Notes under the pieces: model-generated
The model's database searches: none
What the model saw: the letters and a program-made list of their open reading frames with translations, nothing else
What the model was told of the DNA's origin: nothing
Shown here: positions 55,973 through 64,000 of the stretch, in pieces
How the letters are laid out: each line of letters starts with the position of its first letter
How positions within the stretch are numbered: the stretch's first letter is position 1
Program-made: the position numbers and the translations under genes
Source of the DNA: Clostridium sp.
GTDB taxonomy: Bacteria; Bacillota_I; Bacilli_A; RF39; UBA660
DNA length: 64,000 bases
Direction: 5' to 3'
Assembly (NCBI GenBank): GCA_022010095.1
Contig: CP091739.1
Location: 1,116,001 to 1,180,000 of the forward strand

Positions 55973-56966
55973 AAAAAATAGATATTTCTTTAATTAAAAA
56001 ATATGTTAATGGAGAAGATTTAGGAGAGTACTCAATAGAAGAATTAGAAAAATAATACAGATTTTTATGATTAGTGTTATAAGTTATACTAATGATTTTT
56101 AAAAATGTATTCTGCATGTTCTGAAAAAAAGTAAAAAAAGATTATGAATTAGTAAAATACTTAGTGTTAAAATTCAAGGATAACACAGAGTTCATTACTA
56201 CTGTTGCAGATCATTTTTTAGATAATACTGATACTGATTGGGAAAGAAGAGAACTTGGTATTATAATGGAGAAAGTTTTACCGACTGATTTATCTGACAA
56301 ATATAGTGTTATGAATGAAACAGCATATTTTACTAAAAGAGTAGAAATTGAAGTAGCAGAAGTTAAAGATCCTAAATTAGAAACAATGATAGGTATGGGT
56401 TTTTGGTTAATATTCGACCAATACAATGGTAGTGATATTATATTAGACTATTATGCAAATTGTTTGCTTGGAGAAATTATTAGAGATAATAATATAGATT
56501 TTTGGAAAAAATGTTACATACTCAATTTAAGTCAGCTGAAAAAGATTGAAGAAGTAGGTATTAATAATTACATTGTTAATTTTATTGGATACTATGATTC
56601 AATGCTTAGTTCATATGTAAGTACACATTTAGATTTAGTTAAGCCAATTGCAAATAGAATTAAATATGTTCAAGATAATTGGGATAAATATTCATCTAAA
56701 GATGAAGCAAAAAAAGATATAATAATATGTTAGATATGGTACATGAGTATATGAATATGTCTGATAGTAATCTTGAAGAAAATGAAGTTCTATATTACAT
56801 TGCTAAAGAACTTGGAATTGTTGATAAAGTTAAACAATATGATGGTAGTAAAGAAGCAGAAGAAAGCTTTGAAGAGGAATATGGATTTGGTTTATATGAT
56901 GATTGTGATGAAGAAGTAATGGATGATATGGTTAAATTTGAAATAGATAGAAATCTAAAAAGATAG
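55969..56966 (+). CDS. Partner of the sigma-like factor, unknown function
   Basis: ATG overlaps the sigma gene stop (4 bp). About 330 residues, acidic, starting MKKIDISLIKKYVNGEDLG, with ADHFLDNTDTDWERRELGII, IGMGFWLIFDQYNGSDIILD and MVHEYMNMSDSNLEENEVLY, and a very acidic end (EESFEEEYGFGLYDDCDEEV). No membrane helix. Its overlap and acidity make an anti-sigma or coactivator role conceivable, but nothing in the sequence proves it. Breaks at 56050, 56100, 56128 and 56720. Confidence 0.6.
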
Positions 56967-56998
56967 ATTAACATATTTAAAAAGTTAAAAGAATAATA

Positions 56999-57138
56999 AT
57001 GAATCAATTATTTTTCAGATAAGTCATTAGATTTATACTCATTAATTGATGAAGATAAAAAAACAATCTTCTGGAACAGCAAGATGCAAAATAATAAAAT
57101 TAAATCCTAATGATAAAAAAATAATTGTAGGACTATAA
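56999..57138 (+). CDS. Small hypothetical protein, frameshifted
   Basis: MNQLFSDKSLDLYSLIDEDK then SSGTARCKIIKLNPNDKKII and GL. About 46 residues. Ends within the hairpin cluster. Low confidence. Confidence 0.4.
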
Positions 57139-57187
57139 TTCCATTATAGTAACCCACTACGCTATTGGCATAGCCAATAACAGTGGG
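57132..57187. other. Paired perfect hairpins, candidate oriT or replication origin
   Basis: ACTATAAT-TCC-ATTATAGT (57132-57150) directly abuts CCCACT...AGTGGG (57153-57187), whose inside is TATTGGC-ATA-GCCAATA. Two adjoining dyads without a T-run are unlike terminators and suit an origin of transfer or of replication. The relaxase is 6 kb away and the Rep-like gene 1.4 kb away, so the assignment is inference. Confidence 0.45.
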
Positions 57188-57220
57188 CAAAAGGGAATTT
57201 TTCCTTTTGAAACCTAAATA

Positions 57221-57269
57221 AGCGACAAAACTACAAACTAATCGTAAGTAGTAATGTCGCCTTTTTTTA
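57221..57269 (+). terminator. Rho-independent terminator
   Basis: GCGACA...GTAGTAATGTCGC stem (with inner ACTAC/GTAGT) followed by T7. Confidence 0.7.
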
Positions 57270-57361
57270 TTGCAACTTACGTCTTATAAAAAAAGAAAGA
57301 ATACTATCGCCACTTTCATTTACTTCGTAAACAAAACGTGCCACGTATTCTTTTATATAAA

Positions 57362-57403
57362 AATAACCTTAATACAGATTTTTGTACTAAGGTTATTTTT
57401 CTT
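57362..57403. terminator. Bidirectional terminator
   Basis: AATAACCTTA / TAAGGTTATT stem with T-run; also ends the minus-strand XRE gene. The stretch 57270-57361 holds no gene I can support. Confidence 0.75.
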
Positions 57404-57952
57404 TTGGGAAATAATGCGCTATCAAATGATGGATATTTAGACTTATCAAATTTTTTTCTAAATTTGGTCTAATCATAGGAATTATTTCCTTTAATCTATC
57501 TAATATTTCATCATTAGATATTTCTTTCTTCTTTATCTTTGCTAATTCTAATTTATCAATTAAATCAGCAATACATCCTTTAACAGCAAAAATCTACTTT
57601 TTTCTTCTTTCTTCAAAAACTATCTAAAGCATTAAAAATAAAATTGCTCATAACTTTGTATTTGTTTTTTTGATAATCAGCAGTAGATCTTTTTAACTGA
57701 TAAATCTTTACCCCAATTTATATCTATATCATCATAACCAGCAAGTTTCATTAAATCTACCATACTTAAATTAAGTGTTTCAGCAATTCCTTTTAAGTAT
57801 AGAATATTTGGCTTTAATCTTTTACCAGCTTCAATACGAGATACTTCTGCACAATCCATATTTGATCTACGAGCAAGTTCTCTTTGTGAAATACCTAATT
57901 TTTCTCTTGTTTCACTTACTAATTTACCTAATTCAGTAGTCTGTTTTTTCAC
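57400..57952 (-). CDS. XRE-family repressor, frameshifted
   Basis: Minus strand, GTG start. KKQTTELGKLVSETREKLGI, SQRELARRSNMDCAEVSRIE, AGKRLKPNILYLKGIAETLN is a canonical Cro/cI HTH. A C-terminal extension continues after frame repair (YKVMSNFIFNALDSFEER...DEILDRLKEIIPMIRPNLEK). About 182 residues. The divergent promoter and the AACAC-AT-A-GTGTT palindrome between it and the Rep-side genes suggest it represses that operon and itself. Confidence 0.85.
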
Positions 57953-57980
57953 CTAATACCACCTCAACTGAAATAAGTAT

Positions 57981-58056
57981 AACACATAGTGTTGTAAAAA
58001 TCAATACATTTTTTTGTAATTATGATGTTGACAAACTCAATATATGATGATATACT
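57981..58056 (+). promoter_or_regulatory. Divergent promoter/operator region
   Basis: TTGACA (58028-58033), 17-bp spacer, TATACT (58051-58056) drives the genes from 58105. The palindrome AACACATAGTGTT near 57981 is a candidate XRE operator. Confidence 0.7.
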
Positions 58057-58104
58057 CAATTTGAAATTGATGTAAAACTCATCAATAAGAAAGGAGGAAA
58101 AGAC

Positions 58105-58374
58105 ATGAATGAAGATAAGACACCTAGAAATAAAAGATGATATTTGGAAAGATAAAAAGAATTCCAAAAAGAAACGAAATTGATCTACACATATATTTAT
58201 ACAAAAGGATTTGAAAAAAATAATCACAGATATAAATGTAGGAGAGATTCAAAGAGTAGTAAACATCAAAAAAAATAAAGGTTTGAGAAAAAAAGTCTAG
58301 ATATATTAGAAAAACTAAATTACCTAATATATAAAGAATACTCAAACGGAATGTATACAATAACACTTAACTAG
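58105..58374 (+). CDS. Small winged-helix-like protein, frameshifted
   Basis: Starts MNEDKTPR after AGGAGG. In-frame remnants include LIYTYIYTKGFEK and KSLDILEKLNYLIYKEYSNG with ending MYTITLN. About 88 residues. The final part looks like a wing with a recognition helix. First gene of the promoter at 58028. Function unknown; possible replication or excision control. Confidence 0.45.
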
Positions 58375-58380
58375 AAAAGT

Positions 58381-58575
58381 AACAATGAACGCTAGTTATA
58401 AGAGGCTCGGTAAGATGTAAGGCTTATATCAGAACCTATCTTATAGAAATATAAGATGAATAAGAGTTTGAAGTAAAACATATTTCAAAGAACGATTAAT
58501 ATAAAAAAATATATGTTATAGCTCAAGCTAATATATGGCGACTACTTGGAAACTATATTTATTAGAAAGTAACAT
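58381..58575 (+). ncRNA. Structured non-coding leader
   Basis: About 200 bp without open frames. ATCTTATA-GAAA-TATAAGAT (58438-58457) is a perfect 8-bp stem with a GAAA loop; TAAGAT upstream (58411) could pair alternatively with ATCTTA. Further dyads: AACATAT...ATATGTT (58478-58516) and TAGCTCAAGCTA (58518-58529). It lies between the small wHTH gene and the Rep-like gene, so it may be a regulatory leader, an antisense target, or an origin. Confidence 0.4.
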
Positions 58576-59103
58576 ATGGCTTTTTATAAGGTATTTTTAT
58601 TGCTGTACCAAGAATAATATTAAATGACCAAACTTGTTCCCAAACAGATAAGTTAGTTTATGGTGTGATTAACTCGCTATCAAATAATAAGGAGTATTGC
58701 TACGCTAGTAATAGTTTCTTTGCTTATACATTAAGTGTTAAAGAAAAAACAATATCTAATTCAATTAATTATTTGAAACGAAAAAAAATATATAAATGTT
58801 AAATTTGTAAATGGACAACGAAGAATTTATCTTAACGGAGATATTGTAAGTAAAGAAAAATTCTAAGGTGTTAGAAAAAAATGAGAATAAAGACATAGTA
58901 AAAAAAATTGCCAATATAAAAAGAAAAGAATATACAAGAAATAATTATAATAAAAAAATGATAAATATGATAAAACAAAAAGTATTATTCCATATTGGAT
59001 GGAACATCCTGAAGTATGCAAATCAGATCCTATGACTGAAGAAGAAGTAATAGAATTTGAAAAGGAACTTGATGGAATAAGAAATACTATAGATAAATTA
59101 TAA
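58576..59103 (+). CDS. Rep-like/helix-turn-helix replication protein of the element, frameshifted
   Basis: About 175 residues. MAFYKVFFIAVPRIILNDQT then KLVYGVINSLSNNKEYCYAS, NSFFAYTLSVKEKTISNSIN, YLKRKKYINVKFVNGQRRIY-LN: the winged helix of DnaD-like or plasmid-initiator N-termini (VPxxIL...LYGxIxSL...CxASN). A charged tail ends EVIEFEKELDGIRNTIDKL. It probably begins replication or recruits the helicase for the excised element. Breaks near 58602, 58785 and 58865. Confidence 0.65.
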
Positions 59104-59175
59104 AATGAAAGGAGAAGATGTCTATGAAAGGAGTATTTAATTTATAATTAAAAAAAGATAGGGGGTAAAAAGAAA

Positions 59176-59321
59176 ATGGAGGTAAATTATAATGTAATAT
59201 ATGTAACAAAAAGATAATAAAAGAAATTGAAGAAAATAAATTAAAAAGATATTATAGCAAAAAATTACTACGAGTTATATTAGCAGAAGAAGAAAATAGT
59301 GTAGCTTTAAATAATTCGTAA
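59176..59321 (+). CDS. Small protein upstream of the recombinase, frameshifted
   Basis: MEVNYNV.YVTKKIIKEIEEN then KLKRYYSKKLLRVILAEEEN and SVALNNS. About 48 residues, basic. GGGGG SD. Small helical ORFs often precede serine recombinases in these elements (possible excision factor), but this is inference. Confidence 0.4.
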
Positions 59322-59388
59322 AATGGTATATAATGTCCTTGTAGATTTATATTTGCTACAACTAATCAGAATTGAGGTGTTGTAGTAA

Positions 59389-61013
59389 ATGGAAAAGGTA
59401 GGTGTATATTGCAGACTATCGGATGAGGATAGATATAAGAAAAATAAGAATGATGATAGTGAGTCAATCGCTAATCAAAAAAGTATGCTTTTAAAATATG
59501 CTTTAGAGCAAGGATGGGAAATTGTAGATATTTATTCTGATGATGATTATTCTGGAGCTGGAGTTGAAAGACCAGATTTTAATAGATTAATTAATGATTG
59601 TGAAAGTGGAAGAATTAATATTGTATTATGTAAAACTCAAAGTAGATTTTCAAGAGATATGGAAGTAATAGAAAAATATCTTCATAATAAGTTTGTTGAA
59701 TGGGGAGTTAGATTTGTAAGTATTGTTGATAATGCAGATACTAACAATGAAGCAAATAAAAAATCAAGACAAATCAATGGACTTGTTAATGAATGGTATT
59801 TAGAGGATTTATCTAACAATGTTAAGAAGTCATTAAAGAATAAAAGAGAAGATGGTTTATTTATGGGTAGTTTTGCACCTTATGGTTATAAGAAAGATCC
59901 AAACGATAAACATAAACTTGTTATTGATGAAAATGTCGCTCCAGTTGTTAGAGAGATATTTGAAAAATATAAAAATGGACTTGGTTATCATAGAATATGT
60001 GTAAGTCTAAATGAAAGAAAGATATTATGTCCATCTCTTTATAAAAAAATCTATTGGAAGTAATTTTGTATGTTGCAATTTTGATTATGAAACAACTGGA
60101 ATATGGACATCAGATACAATTGCAAGAATGCTCCGAAACGAAAGTTATATAGGAACACTAGTACAAGGTAAAAGAACTAACATTAGTTATAAAAATCATA
60201 AGTCTAAAAAAGTTCCTAAATCAGAATGGAGTGTTACTGAAAATGCTCACGAGCCAATAATTGATAATGAAACATGGTATTTAGTTCAAAGAAGATTAAA
60301 AAATCATCATAGACCAGCTAAAGAAGATGGAAAAGTACATGTATTAAGTAGTAAAGTTTATTGCGCTGAATGTGGAAGAATCTTTATGAGAAATCAATGT
60401 AATATCAAATGTGCTGGTGGAGTAATGGAAAAAAGAGCATATCTACAATGTAAAGGTAATAAAAAATATCATACTTGCGATAATAATAGATCGATAAGAT
60501 ATGATATTATTGAAAAACTATGTACTTGATGCTATTAATGATTTATTAAAGAAATGTAATAAGAAATTACTTGAAGAAGAATATAATGCAACTTTAGAAA
60601 GAGAAAATAGACAAGATACATTAATTACTAATTTAAATAAAGAAAAAAAGCTAATCTTGAGAAAAAAAGATAAATGAAAGCAAATTATATTTTTAAGAAT
60701 CTTTATACCGATAAATTAAAAAGGTGTAATATCCAGATAGCGATTTTTTTCAATGTTAAGAGATGAATATACAAAAGATGTTGAATCTTATCAAGCAAGA
60801 CTTGAAGATATAGAAAAGCAACTTGAAGATACTGAAGAAAGAAAAGAAAACTCTAAAGACATTGAAAGCATACTTAAAAAAAGTATAAACATATTAAAAA
60901 AAACTAACTAGAATAATTGTGGATGAGTTTATAGAAAAAAATATATGTTGGTGCATTAAATAAAAGAAACCAATACAAGAGAAATTAAGATTGAGTGGAA
61001 TCTTGATTTATAA
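59389..61013 (+). CDS. Large serine recombinase (site-specific integrase), frameshifted
   Basis: About 540 residues. Resolvase domain: EKVGVYCRLSDEDRYKKNKN with the nucleophile Ser in CRLSD, LCKTQSRFSRDMEVIEKYL and the SRFSRD motif. Recombinase domain: FAPYGYKKDPNDKHKLVIDE, SDTIARMLRNESYIGTLVQG. Zinc ribbon: SSKVYCAECGRIFMRNQCN. Coiled coil: RQDTLITNLNKEKANLEKKI. It strand-exchanges attP/attB at a 2-bp core without host factors. Lies 33 bp from attR, as expected. Breaks near 60050, 60520, 60650, 60720, 60880, 60945 and 60965. The SD GAGGTG lies within a CTACAAC/GTTGTAG dyad, which could hide it. Confidence 0.93.
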
Positions 61014-61044
61014 AATGTAACCTATAAAAAAATAAATATAGTTT

Positions 61045-61082
61045 CTGGGTCAAAACCGATACCAGCCATGGAGGAACTGACC
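61045..61082 (+). other. attR of the integrative element
   Basis: Element half CTGGGT (61045-61050), 16 bp, core CA (61067-61068), then chromosomal half TGGAGGAACTGACCCAGG. Together with attL it reconstitutes attB within the amidase and a dyad-symmetric attP. Confidence 0.75.
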
Positions 61083-61306
61083 CAGGAGCAGTAGCTAATA
61101 ATTTAAAAGAAAAAGATTATACATTACTTATTAGTAAATACATGTATGATAGATTAAAAGAACTAGGTATTCCTGTTAAAATGACTAGAGATACTGATGT
61201 TACTTTGCCTCCAAGAGAAAAGAGTTAATAAGGTTAAAAAGTGTTTTTATGGAGATGGAAAGGATGTTGTGGTTATTTCTAATCACTTGAATGCAGGAGG
61301 AGGCAA
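61067..61306 (+). pseudogene. Amidase_3 3' fragment, truncated again
   Basis: Continues the amidase from HGGTDPGAVANNLKEKDYTL through YDRLKELGIPVKMTRDTDVT and KDVVVISNHLNAGGG. It has the second zinc His in ISNHLNAGGG. After GGG the sequence stops resembling amidase (NNHCVTKVCITIKSQKT, then stop). The catalytic Glu region and the last third are missing, so a second DNA insertion or deletion cut the gene here. One frame change near 61222. Confidence 0.8.
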
Positions 61307-61382
61307 TAATCATTGTGTAACAAAAGTATGTATAACAATTAAAAGTCAGAAAACATAATAAGAAATGAGGATTAGTTATAAT

Positions 61383-61718
61383 ATGAGTTACACAAAAGAA
61401 AATGAAATAATGGATGGAGATATATCTGATGAAGAATTTAATGAGAAATATTTGCCATTTTATGATAATTTCAATGATTATATGGTTAGGTTTGTAATAC
61501 CAGATGCAGTAGCATTTTTATATTGCAAATAGTTATTTAAGAAGATGGTTAGTTGATAGTAAATTATATAATCATATTAATTCTGCAGTAGATATTTTTT
61601 TAATTGTAGATGTGATGTTGATATAATACTTCCATCTATAGAACAGATATTAAACATAAAATATAATCTTAAAATTACTGGAAGAAATCCATTAAAAACT
61701 AGAAAAAAATATTATTAA
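61383..61718 (+). CDS. Small hypothetical protein upstream of Gabija, frameshifted
   Basis: MSYTKENEIMDGDISDEEFN EKYLPFYDNF, then RFVIPDAVAFLY, RRWLVDSKLYNHINSAVDIF, and ILPSIEQILNIKYNLKITGR. About 108 residues. GAGGATTAG in front. Separated from gajA by a strong terminator, so not part of its operon. Unknown. Confidence 0.5.
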
Positions 61719-61724
61719 AACTTT

Positions 61725-61755
61725 AGCACTATCAATGTTGATGGTGCTTTTTGTA
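61725..61755 (+). terminator. Rho-independent terminator
   Basis: AGCACTATCAA-TG-TTGATGGTGCT with one G-U pair, then T5. Confidence 0.85.
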
Positions 61756-61791
61756 TGGTATAATAATTGTATATCTTAGGAGGTAGTTAAA

Positions 61792-63540
61792 ATGTTGATA
61801 TGTGGATTAAAAGTTAAGAATTATAGAGGATTGAATATAGATATAGATACTGTTGAGAAGGTTTCGATACTTATTGGTCAAAATGATAGTGGAAAAAAAC
61901 GAATATTTGCTCTGCAATTTTAAAAGTTTTAGATTATAATAAAAGACGTATTCCATTAGTTGCAGCTGACTCAACAAATTCAAATAAAGATAATATTGAA
62001 ATTGAAATAAAGCTAACAGCAGATGACTTAACTAATGAACAATCTGCTATTATAGGCAATTATATTCATATTGATAATGAAGGAAAGAAATATATGATAG
62101 CTAAGTTAACTTCTACGTACAATGAAGATACTTTAGAATATGAAGATACATTAATATATGGTGATCCTACTATTGATTTTGAAGAAGTAAGAATAAATAC
62201 ACAAACTCAGCTAGATAAAGTATTATCAATTGTATACATAAACCCAGTATATGATATAGAAAATTCAAAAAAAAGGATTTCTTCAAATTTAAAAGAAACC
62301 AATAACAAAAGAAAAATGGTATATATTTTTAGTGAAAAATATATTAAAAAGAAATAAATAATCTAAATGAAACAATACAAGATGAGAAGATAGTAGATCA
62401 AATTCAACGTGAGTTAAATGAAAAAAAGGAGAATTTAAGGAGTTGCTTGAAGATTTGAATTTTTAGAGTTATTCCAAATATAAAAAGAAGAAAAATATTT
62501 ATAAATCACTAAATGTTGCTACTTATGATGCAAATGATAATGAATTTAATAATATTGGTGATGGAAAAAGCAAAAATTTTTTTCTATGATTTTGAAATCC
62601 AAAAATATAAAAAAATGATAAGCAAAAAAATCTATATTATAGAAGAACCAGAAAAATCATTTATATGTTTTTATTGCAAAAAGATCTATATTAGTGCTTT
62701 ATTACAAATGAATCCAAGTCAACTTATAATTACTACTCATTCTCCATATACGATTGATTTTGAAAAGGTAAATCAGATTATTAAAATATCTTGCAATAGA
62801 TTAACTGGTGATAGAATAATAAATAGATTTGATAATATAAATAATGAAGATTTCAAAAAAAATTCGGATATTTGATTAATGTTGAAGTCGCTGAAATGTT
62901 ATATTATGATAATGTCTTATTGATTGAAGGAGATTCAGAAAAGTATTTTTTTATAGTTTATTAATGACAAAGGATAATAGTTTTTTTAGAAAAAAATTAA
63001 TAAAAAAATAGATTTGGTATTTATGCTGTAAATGGGATTGCATTTAAAACCATAAAAAAATTATTGGAAAAAAATTGGGTATAAAAAGTCTATATAAAAA
63101 CTGACAATGATATTTTTAAAGTTCCACGTATTGATGAATATAGATATGCTGGTTTAGAAAGATGTATTGAGTATATTTCTAGTGAGGCTCAAGAAGAATT
63201 AAAAAAAGTTGTTAGGAATAGAAAAAAATTAGAATTTAGATTTAAAAGATAGAGAAACTAAAATTCAGAGTGTTGAAGATAAAATGGATGATATTTGTAA
63301 ATTATTGCGTAAGAATAATATATTATTTTTCTAAACATAACTATGGCTTTGAGCAAGATCTAATTGATTATTTAAATATGAATCCTAAAAAAATAATATA
63401 TCTGATGAAGCAATATCATTTTTTTAAAACAGGCTAAATTAAAAAAAATTTGCATACATTTATTAACGAATATAATGTTGATATTAAAATTTGTTCTAGT
63501 AATATGAAATCAGTATTGGTGTGTTTTTTTATATGAGTAA
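61792..63540 (+). CDS. gajA: Gabija protein GajA: OLD-family ATPase with TOPRIM nuclease, frameshifted
   Basis: About 575 residues. GLKVKNYRGLNIDIDTVEKV and SILIGQNDSGKTNICSAI (Walker A; two extra A's break it) form the ABC-ATPase start. IGDGKSKIFSMIL precedes the Walker B NLYIIEEPEN and QLIITTHSPYTIDFEKVNQI. The C-terminal TOPRIM has NVLLIEGDSEKYFY (Glu) and a DxD-type YIKTDNDIFK. In Gabija GajA is the sequence-specific nickase triggered by nucleotide loss during phage infection. Own promoter (TATAAT at 61759) and AGGAGG SD. At least twelve frame breaks. The stop overlaps gajB. Confidence 0.85.
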
Positions 63541-64000
63541 TATATCAGATGAATTAAAAAGAAATTTTTAGATATTGAACAAGAAAAAAATTATAAATTC
63601 TAGTGAAAAAAATATATTTTTGTATCAGCATGTCCAGGCTCTGGGAAAACTTATACTGTTGTAAAAAAATTGAAAAAGAACTTAGCGAAATAGAAAAAAA
63701 TATCAAGGTATAGTAGCGTGTTCTTTTTACTCGTGAGGCATCCGAGGAATTGAAATCAAGAATTAATAAAAAAATTAGAAATAAACAATAGTTTTTATTG
63801 GAACCATTGATTCATTTGTTAAAGATATTGTGTGCAAATTTGTTAATAGAGCTCTTATAAATGCAAATTTATTTTTCTAAACAAGTTATAATTGATAAAA
63901 AAATATTTTTTTCCTAAAGAATATGTTAAAATTCAAGATAAGTTTATTTTTAAAAAAATAATGGCAAAAAAATCTTACAATTAATGAGTTGACAAGATAT
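63533..64000 (+). CDS. gajB: Gabija protein GajB: UvrD/Rep-like helicase, partial at window end, frameshifted
   Basis: ATG overlaps the gajA stop by 8 bp (ATGAGTAA). N-terminal MSNISDELKRNFLDIEQEK, then KYIFVSACPGSGKTYTVVKK (Walker A), GIVACSFTREASEELKSRIN (motif Ia) and FIGTIDSFVKDIVCKFVNRA (motif Ib/Ic) of SF1A helicases. Runs off the right edge. GajB senses DNA ends and activates GajA. The overlap and pairing with GajA make the Gabija call firm. Several breaks. Confidence 0.85.

Larger units (their letters stand above)
47985..61068 (+). mobile_element. 13.1 kb integrative mobilizable element (MobV relaxase, large serine recombinase)
   Basis: Bounded by the two halves of one amidase gene. 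Joining at the shared CA gives GAT CCT GGA CA|T GGA GGA ACT GAC CCA, i.e. DPGHGGTDP, in frame. Contents: an unknown gene plus a HEPN-type gene, MobV relaxase, a large cargo protein, LysR, two small unknown genes, a sigma-like factor with overlapping partner, XRE repressor with divergent promoter, Rep-like winged-helix protein, and a large serine recombinase at the right end. No conjugation (T4SS) genes are visible, so it would need a helper. The exact start is uncertain by the 2-bp core. Confidence 0.88.

Overview
The window comes from a very AT-rich, low-GC Gram-positive bacterium. It has WhiA, YitT, a FtsEX/M23 hydrolase operon, ClpP, Rrf2, CPBP and VanZ proteins, and an UgtP-like glycolipid synthase. 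This fits an uncultured gut Bacilli lineage (RF39/Erysipelotrichia-like); the lineage is inferred, not proven. TGA acts as a stop: RF2 is present and one of three homologous genes ends in TGA where its siblings end in TAA. Most genes, including universal ones, carry one to several frameshifts, usually beside A or T runs. I read these mainly as assembly or sequencing indels. Frameshifted genes are given as single features spanning the reconstructed reading frame, and their ends may be off by a few bases.

Layout. 0-9 kb: envelope genes, namely a membrane-anchored EF-Tu domain II/III protein beside a UgtP-like glycosyltransferase, a sugar nucleotidyltransferase, a zinc-ribbon/TPM pair, and tandem paralogous membrane proteins. 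9-17 kb: small surface proteins, a hydroxyacyl-CoA dehydrogenase, Rrf2, VanZ, an InlB-repeat protein, an ABC exporter and a CPBP protease. 17-27 kb: housekeeping genes prfB, yitT, ftsE-ftsX-M23, whiA, clpP, a nucleoside kinase and gapA. 27-31.6 kb: two tandemly duplicated surface proteins with hypervariable C-termini, separated by IS3/ISL3 debris. 32-44 kb: glmS; a CotH/VTC/DUF4956/glycosidase surface operon; a dNMP-kinase-like gene; pgk and tpiA. 44.5-45.9 kb: a third protein with the hypervariable C-terminus. 46-47.9 kb: hypothetical genes.

48-61 kb: a 13.1 kb integrative mobilizable element with a MobV relaxase, a large serine recombinase, a HEPN-type gene, a sigma-like factor and a Rep-like protein. 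It is inserted exactly in the DPGH codons of an N-acetylmuramoyl-L-alanine amidase gene; joining the two ends across the shared CA restores the frame. 61.3-64 kb: the amidase is broken a second time and followed by a Gabija-type anti-phage operon (GajA, GajB) that runs off the window.

The most striking system is the set of three surface proteins. Their C-terminal lectin-like tails are GC-rich and variable between identical flanks. Between two copies, every difference over the last 20 variable codons can be explained by adenine-directed mutagenesis of one shared template. That is the signature of a diversity-generating retroelement working in trans: no reverse transcriptase or template repeat is visible here. 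These proteins also carry camelysin/TasA-like N-termini, and two have dockerin-like calcium repeats.
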